From: Artemia franciscana
Taxonomy: Eukaryota; Arthropoda; Branchiopoda; Anostraca; Artemiidae
Direction of reading: 5' to 3'
Assembly: GCF_032884065.1 (NCBI RefSeq)
Contig: NC_088879.1
Location: 21,004,038-21,068,037, forward strand
Length of the DNA stretch: 64,000 nt
Numbering within the stretch: the first letter of the stretch is position 1; each line of letters opens with the position of its first letter. Positions 1-12,339 of the stretch are shown here, one piece after another. A program made the position numbers and the translations under genes. The notes under the pieces were generated by a model, which was not told the origin of the DNA, made no database searches, and saw only the letters and a program-made list of their open reading frames with translations.

Positions 1-3000
1 CTTCATTTTTTCAACATACGTAGCTATTACCCTCGAAAACTAAAACTTTTGACATAGGAAAAGAGCCTTTAATCACATTCTTTACCATTTGCAATCATAA
101 AATAGTCTAATATCTTCATTTTTTCAACATACGTAGCTATTACCCTCAAAAACTAAAACTTTTGAAATAGGAAAAGAGCCTTTAAGCACTTTCTTTACCA
201 TGTGCAATCATAAAATAGTCTAATATCTTCATTTTTCTAACATACGTAGCTATTACCCTCGAAAACTAAAACTTTTGACATAGGAAAAGAGCCTTTAATC
301 ACATTCTTTACCATTTGCAATCATAAAATAGTCTAATATCTTCATTTTTTCAACATACGTAGCTATTACCCTCGAAAACTAAAACTTTTGACATAGGAAA
401 ACAGCCTTTAATCACATTCTTTACCATTTGCAATCATAAAATAGTCTAATATCTTCATTTTTTCAACATACGTAGCTATTACCCTCGAAAACTAAAACTT
501 TTGACATAGGAAAAGAGCCTTTAATCACATTCTTTACCATTTGCAATCATAAAATAGTCTAATATCTTCATTTTTTCAACATACGTAGCTATTACCCTCG
601 AAAACTAAAACTTTTGAAATAGGAAAAGAGCCTTTAAGCACATTCTTTACCATGTGCAATCATAAAATAGTCTAATATCTTCATTTTTCCAACATACGTA
701 GCTATTACCCTCGAAAACTAAAACTTTTGCCATAGGAAAAGAGCCTTTAAGCACATTCTTTACCATGTGCAATCATAAAATAGTCTAATATCTTCATTTT
801 TCCAACATATGTAGCTATTACCCTCGAAAACTAAAACTTTTGACATAGGAAAAGAGCCTTTAATCACATTCGTTACCATTTGCAATCATAAAATAGTCTA
901 ATATCTTCATTTTTTCAACATACGTAGCTATTACCCTCGAAAACTAAAACTTTTGACATAGGAAAAGAGCCTTTAATCACATTCTTTACCATTTGCAATC
1001 ATAAAATAGTCTAATATCTTCATTTTTTCAACATACGTAGCTATTACCCTCGAAAACTAAAACTTTTGAAATAGGAAAAGAGCCTTTAAGCACTTTCTTT
1101 ACCATGTGCAATCATAAAATAGTCTAATATCTTCATTTTTCTAACATACGTAGCTATTACCCTCGAAAACTAAAACTTTTGACATAGGAAAAGAGCCTTT
1201 AATCACATTCGTTACCATTTGCAATTATAAAATAGTCTAATATCTTCATTTTTTCAACATACGTAGCTATTACCCTCGAAAACTAAAACTTTTGACATAG
1301 GAAAAGAGCCTTTAATCACATTCGTTACCATTTGCAATTATAAAATAGTCTAATATCTTCATTTTTTCAAAATACGTAGCTATTACCCTCGAAAACTAAA
1401 ACTTGTGACATAGGAAAAGAGCCTTTAATCACATTCTTTACCATTTGCAATCATAAAATAGTCTAATATCTTCATTTTTTCAACATACGTAGCTATTACC
1501 CTCGAAAACTAAAACTTTTGACATAGGAAAAGAGCCTTTAATCACATTCTTTACCATGTGCAATCATAAAATAGTCTAATATCTTCATTTTTCCAACATA
1601 CGTAGCTATTACACTCGAAAACTAAAACTTTTGACATAGGAAAAGAGCCTTTAATCACATTCTTTACCATTTGCAATCATAAAATAGTCTAATATCTTCA
1701 TTTTTCCAACATACGTAGCTATTACCCTCGAAAACTAAAACTTTTGACATAGGAAAAAAGCCTTTAATCACATTCTTTACCATTTGCAATCATAAAATAG
1801 TCTAATATCTTCATTTTTTCAACATACGTAGCTATTACCCTCGAAAACTAAAACTTTTGACATAGGAAAAGAGCCTTTAATCACATTCGTTACCATTTGC
1901 AATTATAAAATAGTCTAATATCTTCATTTTTTCAACATACGTAGCTATTACCCTCGAAAACTAAAACTTTTGACATAGGAAAAGAGCCTTTAATCACAAT
2001 CGTTACCATTTGCAATTATAAAATAGTCTAATATCTTCATTTTTTCAACATACGTAGCTATTACCCTCGAAAACTACAACTTTTGACATAGGAAAAGAGC
2101 CTTTAATCACATTCTTTACCATTTGCAATCATAAAATAGTCTAATATCTTCATTTTTTCAACATACGTAGCTATTACCCTCGAAAACTAAAACTTTTGAC
2201 ATAGGAAAAGAGCCTTTAAGCACTTTCTTTACCATGTGCAATCATAAAATAGTCTAATATCTTCATTTTTTCAACATACGTAGCTATTACCCTCGAAAAC
2301 TAAAACTTTTGACATAGGAAAAGAGCCTTTAATCACATTCTTTACCATTTGCAATCATAAAATAGTCTGATATCTTGATTTTTTCAACATACGTAGCAAT
2401 TACCCTCGAAAACTAAAACTTTTGAAATAGGAAAAGAGCCTTTAAGCACTTTCTTTACCATGTGCAATCATAAAATAGTCTACTATCTTCATTTTTCCAA
2501 CATAAGTAGCTATTACCCTCGAAAACTAAAACTTTTGACATAGGAAAAGAGCCTTTAATCGCATTCGTTACCATTTGCAATTATAAAATAGTCTAATATC
2601 TTCATTTTTTCAACATATGTAGCTATTACCCTCGAAAACTAAAACTTTTGAAATAGGAAAAGAGCCTTTAAGCACTTTCATTACCATGTGCAATCATAAA
2701 ATAGTCTAATATCTTCATTTTTCCAACATACGTAGCTATTACCCTCGAAAACTAAAACTTTTGACATAGGAAAAGAGCCTTTAATCACATTCTTTACCAT
2801 TTGCAATCATAAAATAGTCTAATATCTTCATTTTTCCAACATACGTAGCTATTACCCTCGAAAACTAAAACTTTTGACATAGGAAAAGAGCCTTTAATCA
2901 CATTCATTACCATTTGCAATTATAAAATAGTCTAATATCTTCATTTTTTCAACATACGTAGCTATTACCCTCGAAAACTAAAACTTTTGAAATAGAAAAA

Positions 3001-6000
3001 GAGCCTTTAATCACATTCTTTACCATTTGCAATCATAAAATAGTCTAATATCTTCATTTTTTCAACATACGTAGCTATTACCCTCGAAAACTAAAACTTT
3101 TGACATAGGAAAAGAGCCTTTAATCACATTCGTTACCATTTGCAATTATAAAATAGTCTAATATCTTCATTTTTTCAACATACGTAGCTATTACCCTCGA
3201 AAACTAAAACTTTTGACATAGGAAAACAGCCTTTAATCACATTCTTTACCATTTGCAATCATAAAATAGTCTAATATCTTCATTTTTTCAACATACGTAG
3301 CTATTACCCTTGAAAACTAAAACTTTTGACATAGGAAAAGAGCCTTTAATCACATTCTTTACCATGTGCAATCATAAAATAGTCTAATATCTTCATTTTT
3401 CCAACATACGTAGCTATTACCCTCGAAAACTAAAACTTTTGACATAGGAAAAGAGCCTTTAATCACATTCTTTGCCATTTGCAATCATAAAATAGTCTAA
3501 TATCTTCATTTTTTCAACATACGTAGCTATTACCCTAGAAAAATAAAACTTTTGAAATAGGAAAAGAGCCTTTAAGCACTTTCTTTACCATTTGCAATCA
3601 TAAAATAGTCTAATATCTTCATTTTTTCAACATACGTAGCTATTACCCTCGAAAACTAAAACTTTTGCCATAGAAAAAGAGCCTTTAATCACATTCTTTA
3701 CCATGTGCAATCATAAAATAGTCTAATATCTTCATTTTTCCAACATACGTAGCTATTACCCTTGAAAACTTAAACTATTGAAATAGGAAAAGAGCCTTTA
3801 ATCACATTCTTTACCATGTGCATTCATAAAATAGTCCAATATCTTCATTTTTTCAACATACGTAGCTATTACCCTCGAAAACTAAAACTTTTGAAATAGG
3901 AAAAGAGCCTTTAAGCACTTTCTTTACCATGTGCAATCATAAAATAGTCTAATATCTTCATTTTTCCAACAAACGTAGCTATTACCCTCGAAAACTAAAA
4001 CTTTTGACATTGGAAAAGAGCCTTTAATCACATTCTTTACCATGTGCAATCATAAAATAGTCTAATATCTTCATTTTTCCAACATAAGTAGCTATTACCC
4101 TCGAAAACTAAATTTTTTGACATAGGAAAAGAGCCTTTAATCAAATTCGTTACCATTTGCAATTATAAAATAGTCTAATATTTTCATTTTTTCAACATAC
4201 GTAGCAATTACCCTCGAAAACGAAAACTTTTGAAATAGGAAAAGAGCCTTTAATCACATTCTTTACCATTTGCAATCATAAAATAGTCTAATATCTTCAT
4301 TTTTTCAACATACGTAGCTATTACCCTCGAAAACTAAAACTTTTGCCATAGGAAAAGAGCCTTTAAGCACATTCTTTACCATGTGCAATCATAAAATAGT
4401 CTAATATCTTCATTTTTCCAACATACGTAGCTATTACCCTCGAAAACTAAAACTTTTGACATAGGAAAAGAGCCTTTAATCACATTCGTTACCATTTGCA
4501 ATCATAAAATAGTCTAATATCTTCATTTTTTCAACATACGTAGCTATTACCCTCGAAAACTAAAACTTGTGACATAGGAAAAGAGCCTTTAATCACATTC
4601 TTTACCATTTGCAATCATAAAATAGTCTAATATCTTCATTTTTTCAACATACGTAGCTATTACCCTCGAAAACTAAAACTTTTGACATAGGAAAAGAGCC
4701 TTTAATCACATTCTTTACCATGTGCAATCATAAAATAGTCTAATATCTTCATTTTTCCAACATACGTAGCTATTACCCTCGAAAACTAAAACATTTGACA
4801 TAGGAAAAGAGCCTTTAATCACATTCTTTACCATTTGCAATCATAAAATAGTCTAATATCTTCATTTTTCCAACATACGTAGCTATTACCCTCGAAAACT
4901 AAAACTTTTGACATAGGAAAAAAGCCTTTAATCACATTCTTTACCATTTGCAATCATAAAATAGTCTAATATCTTCATTTTTTCAACATACGTAGCTATT
5001 ACCCTCGAAAACTAAAACTTTTGACATAGGAAAAGAGCCTTTAATCACATTCGTTACCATTTGCAATTATAAAATAGTCTAATATCTTCATTTTTTCAAC
5101 ATACGTAGCTATTACCCTCGAAAACTAAAACTTTTGACATAGGAAAAGAGCCTTTAATCACATTCGTTACCATTTGCAATTATAAAATATTCTAATATCT
5201 TCATTTTTTCAACATACGTAGCTATTACCCTCGAAAACTAAAACTTTTGACATAGGAAAAGAGCCTTTAATCACATTCTTTACCATTTGCAATCATAAAA
5301 TAGTCTAATATTTTCATTTTTTCAACATACGTAGCTATTACCCTCGAAAACTAAAACTTTTGACATAGGAAAAGAGCCTTTAAGCACTTTCTTTACCATG
5401 TGCAATCAAAAAATAGTCTAATATCTTCATTTTTTCAACATACGTAGCTATTACCCTCGAAAACTAAAACTTTTGACATAGGAAAAGAGCCTTTAATCAC
5501 ATTCTTTACCATGTGCAATCATAAAATAGTCTAATATCTTCATTTTTCCAACATACGTAGCTATTACCCTCGAAAACTAAAACTTTTGACATAGGAAAAG
5601 AGCCTTTAATCACATTCTTTACCATTTGCAATCATAAAATAGTCTAATATCTTCATTTTTCCAACATACGTAGCTATTACCCTCGAAAACTAAAACTTTT
5701 GACATAGGAAAAGAGCCTTTAAGCACTTTCTTTACCATGTGCAATCATAAAATAGTCTAATATCTTCATTTTTTCAACATACGTAGCTATTACCCTCGAA
5801 AACTAAAACTTTTGACATAAGAAAAGAGCCTTTAATCACATTCTTTACCATGTGCAATCATAAAATAGTCTAATATCTTCATTTTTCCAACATACGTAGC
5901 TATTACCCTCGAAAATTAAAACTTTTGACATAGGAAAAGAGCCTTTAATCCCATTCGTTACCATTTGCAATTATAAAATAGTCTAATATCTTCATTTTTT

Positions 6001-9000
6001 CAACATACGTAGCTATTACCCTCGAAAACTAAAACTTTTGAAATAGGAAAAGAGCCTTTAAGCACTTTCATTACCATGTGCAATCATAAAATAGTCTAAT
6101 ATCTTCATTTTTCCAACATACGTAGCTATTACCCTCGAAAACTAAAACTTTTGACATAGGAAAAGAGCCTTTAATCACATTCTTTACCATTTGCAATCAT
6201 AAAATAGTCTAATATCTTCATTTTTTCCAACATACGTAGCTATTACCCTCGAAAACTAAAACTTTTGACATAGGAAAAGAGCCTTTAATCACATTCGTTA
6301 CCATTTGCAATTATAAAATAGTCTAATATCTTCATTTTTTTCAACATACGTAGCTATTACCCTCGAAAACTAAAACTTTTGAAATAGAAAAAGAGCCTTT
6401 AATCACATTCTTTACCATTTGCAATCATAAAATAGTCTAATATCTTCATTTTTTCAACATACGTAGCTATTACCCTCGAAAACTAAAACTTTTGACATAG
6501 GAAAAGAGCCTTTAATCACATTCATTACCATTTGCAATTATAAAATAGTCTAATATCTTCATTTTTTCAACATACGTAGCTATTACCCTCGAAAACTAAA
6601 ACTTTTGACATAGGAAAAGAGCCTTTAATCACATTCGTTACCATTTGCAATCATAAAATAGTCTAATATCTTCATTTTTTCAATATACGTAGCTATTACC
6701 CTCGAAAACTAAAACTTTTGAAATAGGAAAAGAGCCTTTAATAACATTCTTTACCATTTGCAATCATAAAATAGTCTAATATCTTCATTTTTTCAAACAT
6801 ACGTAGCTATTACCCTCGAAAACTAAAACTTTTGAAATAGGAAAAGAGCCTTTAAGCACTTTCTTTACCATGTGCAATCATAAAATAGTCTAATATCTTC
6901 ATTTTTCTAACATACGTAGCTATTACCCTCGAAAACAAAAACTTTTGACATAGGAAAAGAGCCTTTAATCACATTCTTTACCATTTGCAATCATAAAATA
7001 GTCTAATATCTTCATTTTTTCAACATACGTAGCTATTACCCTCGAAAACTAAAACTTTTGACATAGGAAAACAGCCTTTAATCACATTTCTTTACCATTT
7101 GCAATCATAAAATAGTCTAATATCTTCATTTTTTCAACATACGTAGCTATTACCCTTGAAAACTAAAACTTTTGACATAGGAAAAGAGCCTTTAATCACA
7201 TTCTTTACCATGTGCAATCATAAAATAGTCTAATATCTTCATTTTCCAACATACGCAGCTATTACCCTCGAAAACTAAAACTTTTGACATAGGAAAAGAG
7301 CCTTTAATCACATTCTTTGCCATTTGCAATCATAAAATAGTCTAATATCTTCATTTTTTCAACATACGTAGCTATTACCCTCGAAAAATAAAACTTTTGA
7401 AATAGGAAAAGAGCCTTTAAGCACTGTCTTTACCATTTGCAATCATAAAATAGTCTAATATCTTCATTTTTCAACATACGTAGCTATTACCCTCGAAAAC
7501 TAAAACTTTTGCCATAGAAAAAGAGCCTTTAATCACATTCTTTACCATGTGCAATCATAAAATAGTCTAATATCTTCATTTTTCCAACATACGTAGCTAT
7601 TACCCTTGAAAACTTAAACTATTGAAATAGGAAAAGAGCCTTTAATCACATTCTTTACCATGTGCATTCATAAAATAGTCCAATATCTTCATTTTTTCAA
7701 CATACGTAGCTATTACCCTCGAAAACTAAAACTTTTGAAATAGGAAAAGAGCCTTTAAGCACTTTCTTTACCATGTGCAATCATAAAATAGTCTAATATC
7801 TTCATTTTCCAACAAACGTAGCTATTACCCTCGAAAACTAAAACTTTTGACATAGGAAAAGAGCCTTTAATCACATTCTTTACCATGTGCAATCATAAAA
7901 TAGTCTAATATCTTCATTTTTCCAACATAAGTAGCTATTACCCTCGAAAACTAAATTTTTTGACATAGGAAAAGAGCCTTTAATCACATTCGTTACCATT
8001 TGCAATTATAAAATAGTCTAATATTTTCATTTTTTCAACATACGTAGCAATTACCCTCGAAAACGAAAACTTTTGAAATAGGAAAAGAGCCTTTAATCAC
8101 ATTCTTTACCATTTGCAATCATAAAATAGTCTAATATCTTCATTTTTTCAACATACGTAGCTATTACCCTCAAAACTAAAACTTTTGACATAGGAAAAGA
8201 GCCTTTAATCACATTCTTTACCATTTGCAATTATAAAATAGTCTAATATCTTCATTTTTTCAACATACGTAGCTATTACCCTCGAAAACTAAAACTTTTG
8301 AAATAGGAAAAGAGCCTTTAATCACATTCTTTACCATTTGCAATCATAAAATAGTCTAATATCTTCATTTTTTCAACATACGTAGCTATTACCCTCGAAA
8401 ACTAAAACTTTTGACATAGGAAAAGAGCCTTTAATCACATTCGTTACCATTTGCAATTATAAAATAGTCTAATATCTTCATTTTTTCAACATACGTAGCT
8501 ATTACCCTCGAAAACTAAAACTTTTGACATAGGAAAAGAGCCTTTAATCACATTCGTTACCATTTGCAATCATAAAATAGTCTAATATCTTCATTTTTTC
8601 AACATACGTAGCTATTACCCTCGAAAACTAAAACTTTTGACATAGAAAAGAGCCTTTAATCACATTCTTTACATTTGCAATCATAAAAATAGTCTAATAT
8701 CTTCATTTTTTCAACATACGTAGCTATTACCCTCGAAAACTAAAACTTTTGACATAGGAAAACAGCCTTTAATCACATTCTTTACCATTTGCAATCATAA
8801 AATAGTCTAATATCTTCATTTTTTTCAACATACGTAGCTATTACCCTCGAAAACTAAAACTTTTGACATAGGAAAAGAGCCTTTAATCACATTCTTTGCA
8901 ATTTGCAATCATAAAATTGTCTAATATCTTCATTTTTTTCAACATACGTAGCTATTACCCTCGAAAAATAAAACTTTTGAAATAGGAAAAGAGCCTTTAA

Positions 9001-9185
9001 GCACTTTCTTTACCATTTGCAATCATAAAATAGTCTAATATCTTCATTTTTTCAACATACGTAGCTATTAGCCTCGAAAACTAAAACTTTTGAAATAGGA
9101 AAAGAGCCTTTAAGCACTTTCTTTACCATGTGCAATCATAAAATAGTCTAATATCTTCATTTTTCCAACAAACGTAGCTATTACC
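1..9185. repeat. 113-bp satellite DNA array, about 81 monomers
   Basis: A head-to-tail tandem repeat with a period of exactly 113 bp fills the window from its first base to the gap (monomers begin at 1, 114, 227, 340). The monomer is AT-rich with only two usual CpGs, one inside a TACGTA palindrome. Variation sits at a few linked sites: gacatagg, gaaatagg or gccatagg; aatcacatt or aagcacttt; ctttacc or cgttacc; atttgcaatc, atgtgcaatc or atttgcaatt; and a ttttttcaac or tttttccaac block. No open frame of note crosses it. The array is cut off by the window start on the left and by the gap on the right, so its true length is unknown. Pericentromeric or heterochromatic satellite is the likely nature, by inference. 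Confidence 0.98.
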
Positions 9186-9285
9186 NNNNNNNNNNNNNNN
9201 NNNNNNNNNNNNNNNNNNNNNNNNNNNNNNNNNNNNNNNNNNNNNNNNNNNNNNNNNNNNNNNNNNNNNNNNNNNNNNNNNNNNN
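9186..9285. other. Assembly gap, 100 N
   Basis: Exactly 100 N. It separates the satellite from unrelated single-copy-like DNA, so the two sides may not be truly adjacent at this distance. Confidence 0.99.
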
Positions 9286-9633
9286 AATTGCCAAATTACA
9301 GACATCTACCTTTAAGTGAACACCTTTCGTTTCAAATCCAAGGTTTGGTGCAGTATAAAAAGCCTCAATTTGTCTTTCGACTTGTTCAATGACAATGTGA
9401 CATCTATTAATGAACGACTGAAGCTCTAAAGGCTGCGGAATGAACAAGAACACGCATTCAATCAAATCTTCATCAGGGCAATCTGCTTCAACCCCTAAAA
9501 AAGGATAGAAAATTACGAAGATTTCCACTCGATTTCGATGAATAAGATGATTGGAATAAGGAGTGGACACAGGATAGAACCTATAATCCACATCTGTACT
9601 CCTACCCCCATCTCCTAATTTAATTTTTTTTTA
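9286..9633 (-). CDS. Unidentified coding-like stretch, open into the gap
   Basis: On the minus strand a frame stays open from a stop at about 9633 down to the gap at 9286, roughly 115 codons. It has no ATG; the first methionine-like position would be a GTG. The translation has mixed, protein-like composition with segments such as STPYSNHLIHRNRVEI and CPDEDLIECVFLFIPQP, a Tyr/Phe/His-rich start and an acidic middle. I do not recognise the family. An ACAG followed by the open frame at about 9596 could be a splice acceptor, so this may be an exon, or a piece of a mobile element whose remainder is lost in the gap. A host exon and a transposon or endogenous viral ORF cannot be told apart here. Confidence 0.35.
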
Positions 9634-10447
9634 TTCATCAACAATTTTCAATAATTCACTTAATACTTTTTAAACCAATTTTCACCCTCCTCCACAAAAA
9701 TGCATGTGTATGTAGTTAGCTGAAATGACCCAGAAAAGACAAAGTCCATGAGTTTGAAATAACTAAGTCCATAACGCAACAATTTTGAACTTCTTGAAGT
9801 TAAATGTTTATACTTAAAAAAACCCTTTCAAATAAATTTTGTGGACGACGTCTTTTTCAACTATTAAAAAAAATCATACAATTATCATATATTTCGCCTT
9901 CCACCACCAGTTCAACTTCAGGGGAAAATTTAGTCTTGCTTCGAAACTACCTTTAGGAGCTCAATATCTCAATTTATTATTTATCTCAGTTATTTTTCAC
10001 AGGTGAAATATTTTTTCAAGATTGGAAAAATATACAGTTGCTTTTCTAAGATCATTACAATTTAGTGAGAATTCTGTATCTTCGAAAATTATAGTCTAAT
10101 TTATTTTATATCAATTATTAAAATCACTGCATTCTTGCCTTGGATCCTGCAATTAAAATTACATTTAAGAAACAGTGTAATGAAAAAAAAACCAAATAGC
10201 AAGGAGTCTGAGGAAAAGAAAAAAGGAGCGAAAGTGCACACATCTCCAATCTTTAGATAAGGTGAGGGACAGTATATAACAAAATACCTTTACGATTATT
10301 TAAATGAAAATTTAATGCATTTTTATGAGCAATAGTTCATTAGTGTTTGAAAACTCAGTCAAAAACATATTCTTTATCTATATACTTAAATAAATATTGA
10401 AATAACGAACAGGTATTAGTTTTAAAATGTACTTTACCAATAAAATA
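9634..10447. other. AT-rich spacer, nothing recognised
   Basis: Unique-looking AT-rich sequence with short A and T runs. I see no open frame, splice-flanked exon or repeat that I can support. Confidence 0.6.
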
Positions 10448-10630
10448 TGTGTCCTAGCCACCTCAACCTAACTCTCACTGTATAGCCCTAGAAAGCAGGA
10501 CTGATTTCATTGGGAAACATCTAGCAATCCGTCTTTGAAAGTGCCCACGCTTCAGAATAGTGCTAGACCACTATTACCATTATAGCTTCCAACTTTCTAA
10601 TTTCGGTTATCAGATTTATTTATTGCACTT
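10448..10630 (-). mobile_element. Degraded 3' fragment of the RTE-like LINE
   Basis: This stretch aligns by eye with 12430-12690 of the larger RTE-like LINE. Shared blocks are the cctagccacctcaacc segment, the ccc-agaaagc segment, and the part encoding the YGSEAW region (gcccacgcttcagaat here, gcccatgcttcagagc there). About 60-70 bp of the larger copy are missing in the middle. It is a second, older copy on the same strand with no open frame. Confidence 0.7.
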
Positions 10631-10779
10631 TTACAGTTAGGGAAGGGGACAGTAGCCAAACTTTTGTTTGTAGTAATTTTTGATTGTTTTTAACTTGATT
10701 TGCATATTCAATATGAGTTATACTCGTTTTAAGATTTGTTTATTCATTTATATTAGTACCTGTTGTACGTTTGTACATG

Positions 10780-11790
10780 TTGATGTGAAGGAGTTGGAAA
10801 TTGAAAGGAAAAGCTCCCTTTAATAGCCCAAAGTAATTGGAGGGCAGCTAATCCCCCTCCCACACCCACTATTTCCCCAAACACATCCAATCGAAACTTC
10901 GAGATATCCATTTTGTTCAACATAATTGAAAGCTCCGGAAGTTAGGTCTTTAAGGATGACAAACCCCAGATCCCTCAGGGCAAGGGTTGTAAGTCATGTC
11001 CTGGGGGCATGTAAGGTATATATAGAAAGGGTGATTGTATATTAACTTCGGAGGGGCTCATTGGATTGGTTATCAGACGTCCGAATGCCCTTTTAAGATT
11101 CAGAGTGATGGGAGAGTGGATACCCGCCCACACCTCCCATTTTCCCGAAATGTATCTGACAGAAATTTTGAGATGGCCATTTGTTTTCGCAGAAACTTCG
11201 AAAAGAGCTCATTTGATTGGAAATTGAAAGGCCTTTTCTGATAGTCGAAAGTGTTTGGAGGGCAACTAACCCCCCTTCCATGCCCGCTATTTCCCCAATC
11301 ACAGCCAATAAAAATTTTGAGATAGTCATTTTGTTCAACGTAATCAAAAGATCCATAAATTAGGTCTTTTAGGATGACCCCCCCCCATAGCCCTTAGGTC
11401 AAGGTTGTAAATTTTACCCTCGGAACATATAAGGTTTATATAGAGAGGGCGATCGTATAAACTTCGGAGGGGGGCTCATTAGATAGGTAGTCAGAAGTTC
11501 TAGTGTCCTTTCTAAGATTGAGAATGATCGAAGAGTGGATACCCCCCCCCACCACATCCTCGTATTTTCCAAAATTTTGAGATGGCCACATCCAATCACA
11601 ATTTTAAGATAGCCATTTTATTCAACGTAGTTGAAATGTAAGGAAATTATGTATTTGAGAATGACAACCCTCCTACAGCCGTCAACACAAGGGTTGTAAG
11701 GTATGTCCTGGGGGGATATAAGATTTATATAGAAAAGTGATCGTATAAACTTCGGAGGGAGCTTATTGAATTAGTTTCTTCGATGTAACT
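10780..11790. repeat. Diverged tandem repeat, unit about 418 bp
   Basis: Two and a half copies of one unit. The motif ggagggcarctaa starts at about 10839 and 11257 (offset 418). The motif aacttcggagggg occurs at about 11045, 11462 and 11748; the last interval is shorter because the third copy has an internal deletion. Each unit carries a tatatagaaagggcgatcgt-like segment, a gagtggatacccccc segment and a 'ttttgagatagycattttgttcaac' segment. Copies differ by many substitutions, so the duplication is old. Related single pieces occur at 18920-19215, 20455-20625 and 47150-47330, so this is a dispersed element family that is tandem here. Confidence 0.8.
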
Positions 11791-12068
11791 ACTTCTCAGT
11801 AAGGCAGTATACCTCCCAGATGTGTCTTCGACAGCTAATGAGTAGAGAACAAAATCAGCGAACATTTTTTCTCATATGCAGCCATTTATCCTGTAATATT
11901 GTATTATTACAAGAATACAAACCTCACTACTACATTTAATATTTCATTGCCAGCAATGTGGAAAACCGCAACTCAACTAATCACACCTAAATTATTTACT
12001 TTTTTCTGCGTAGTTACTTTTGGTATTATCTTTATTTATATGTTACGCAATAAAAAGCAATCATTTAT
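11791..12068. other. Spacer, nothing recognised
   Basis: AT-rich spacer between the 418-bp repeat and a small hairpin. No supported exon or mobile-element feature. Confidence 0.5.
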
Positions 12069-12101
12069 CATTTTTGTTTCTGCTACACAGAAACAAAAAT
12101 G
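12069..12101. repeat. Perfect 13-bp hairpin
   Basis: The arms catttttgtttct (12069-12081) and agaaacaaaaatg (12089-12101) are exact reverse complements around a 7-base loop. It lies about 80 bp beyond the 3' end of the minus-strand LINE. No function can be assigned. Confidence 0.7.
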
Positions 12102-12339
12102 CTAATACAGCTTAGGTTCAAATTTAGAATAATTACCCATACCTCTGTCATAGCAATACGGATACGAAAAATAAACGGAATTATTACTACTACTACTACT
12201 GCTAATAATAACTCACTGCAGCCCTGAGTCACCTGAGGCCAATGCAGCTAAGCACGCTCCTCCTACAACCTACAACCTCCCTCTTTACACCCTCCCAGGA
12301 AGTTTCCATTTCCTTTAAAACTTTATTTATGACATCCTC

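Noticed and set aside
1..9185. CRISPR-like array
   Set aside because: Repeats are contiguous 113-bp monomers without unique spacers, and the sequence is clearly eukaryotic.
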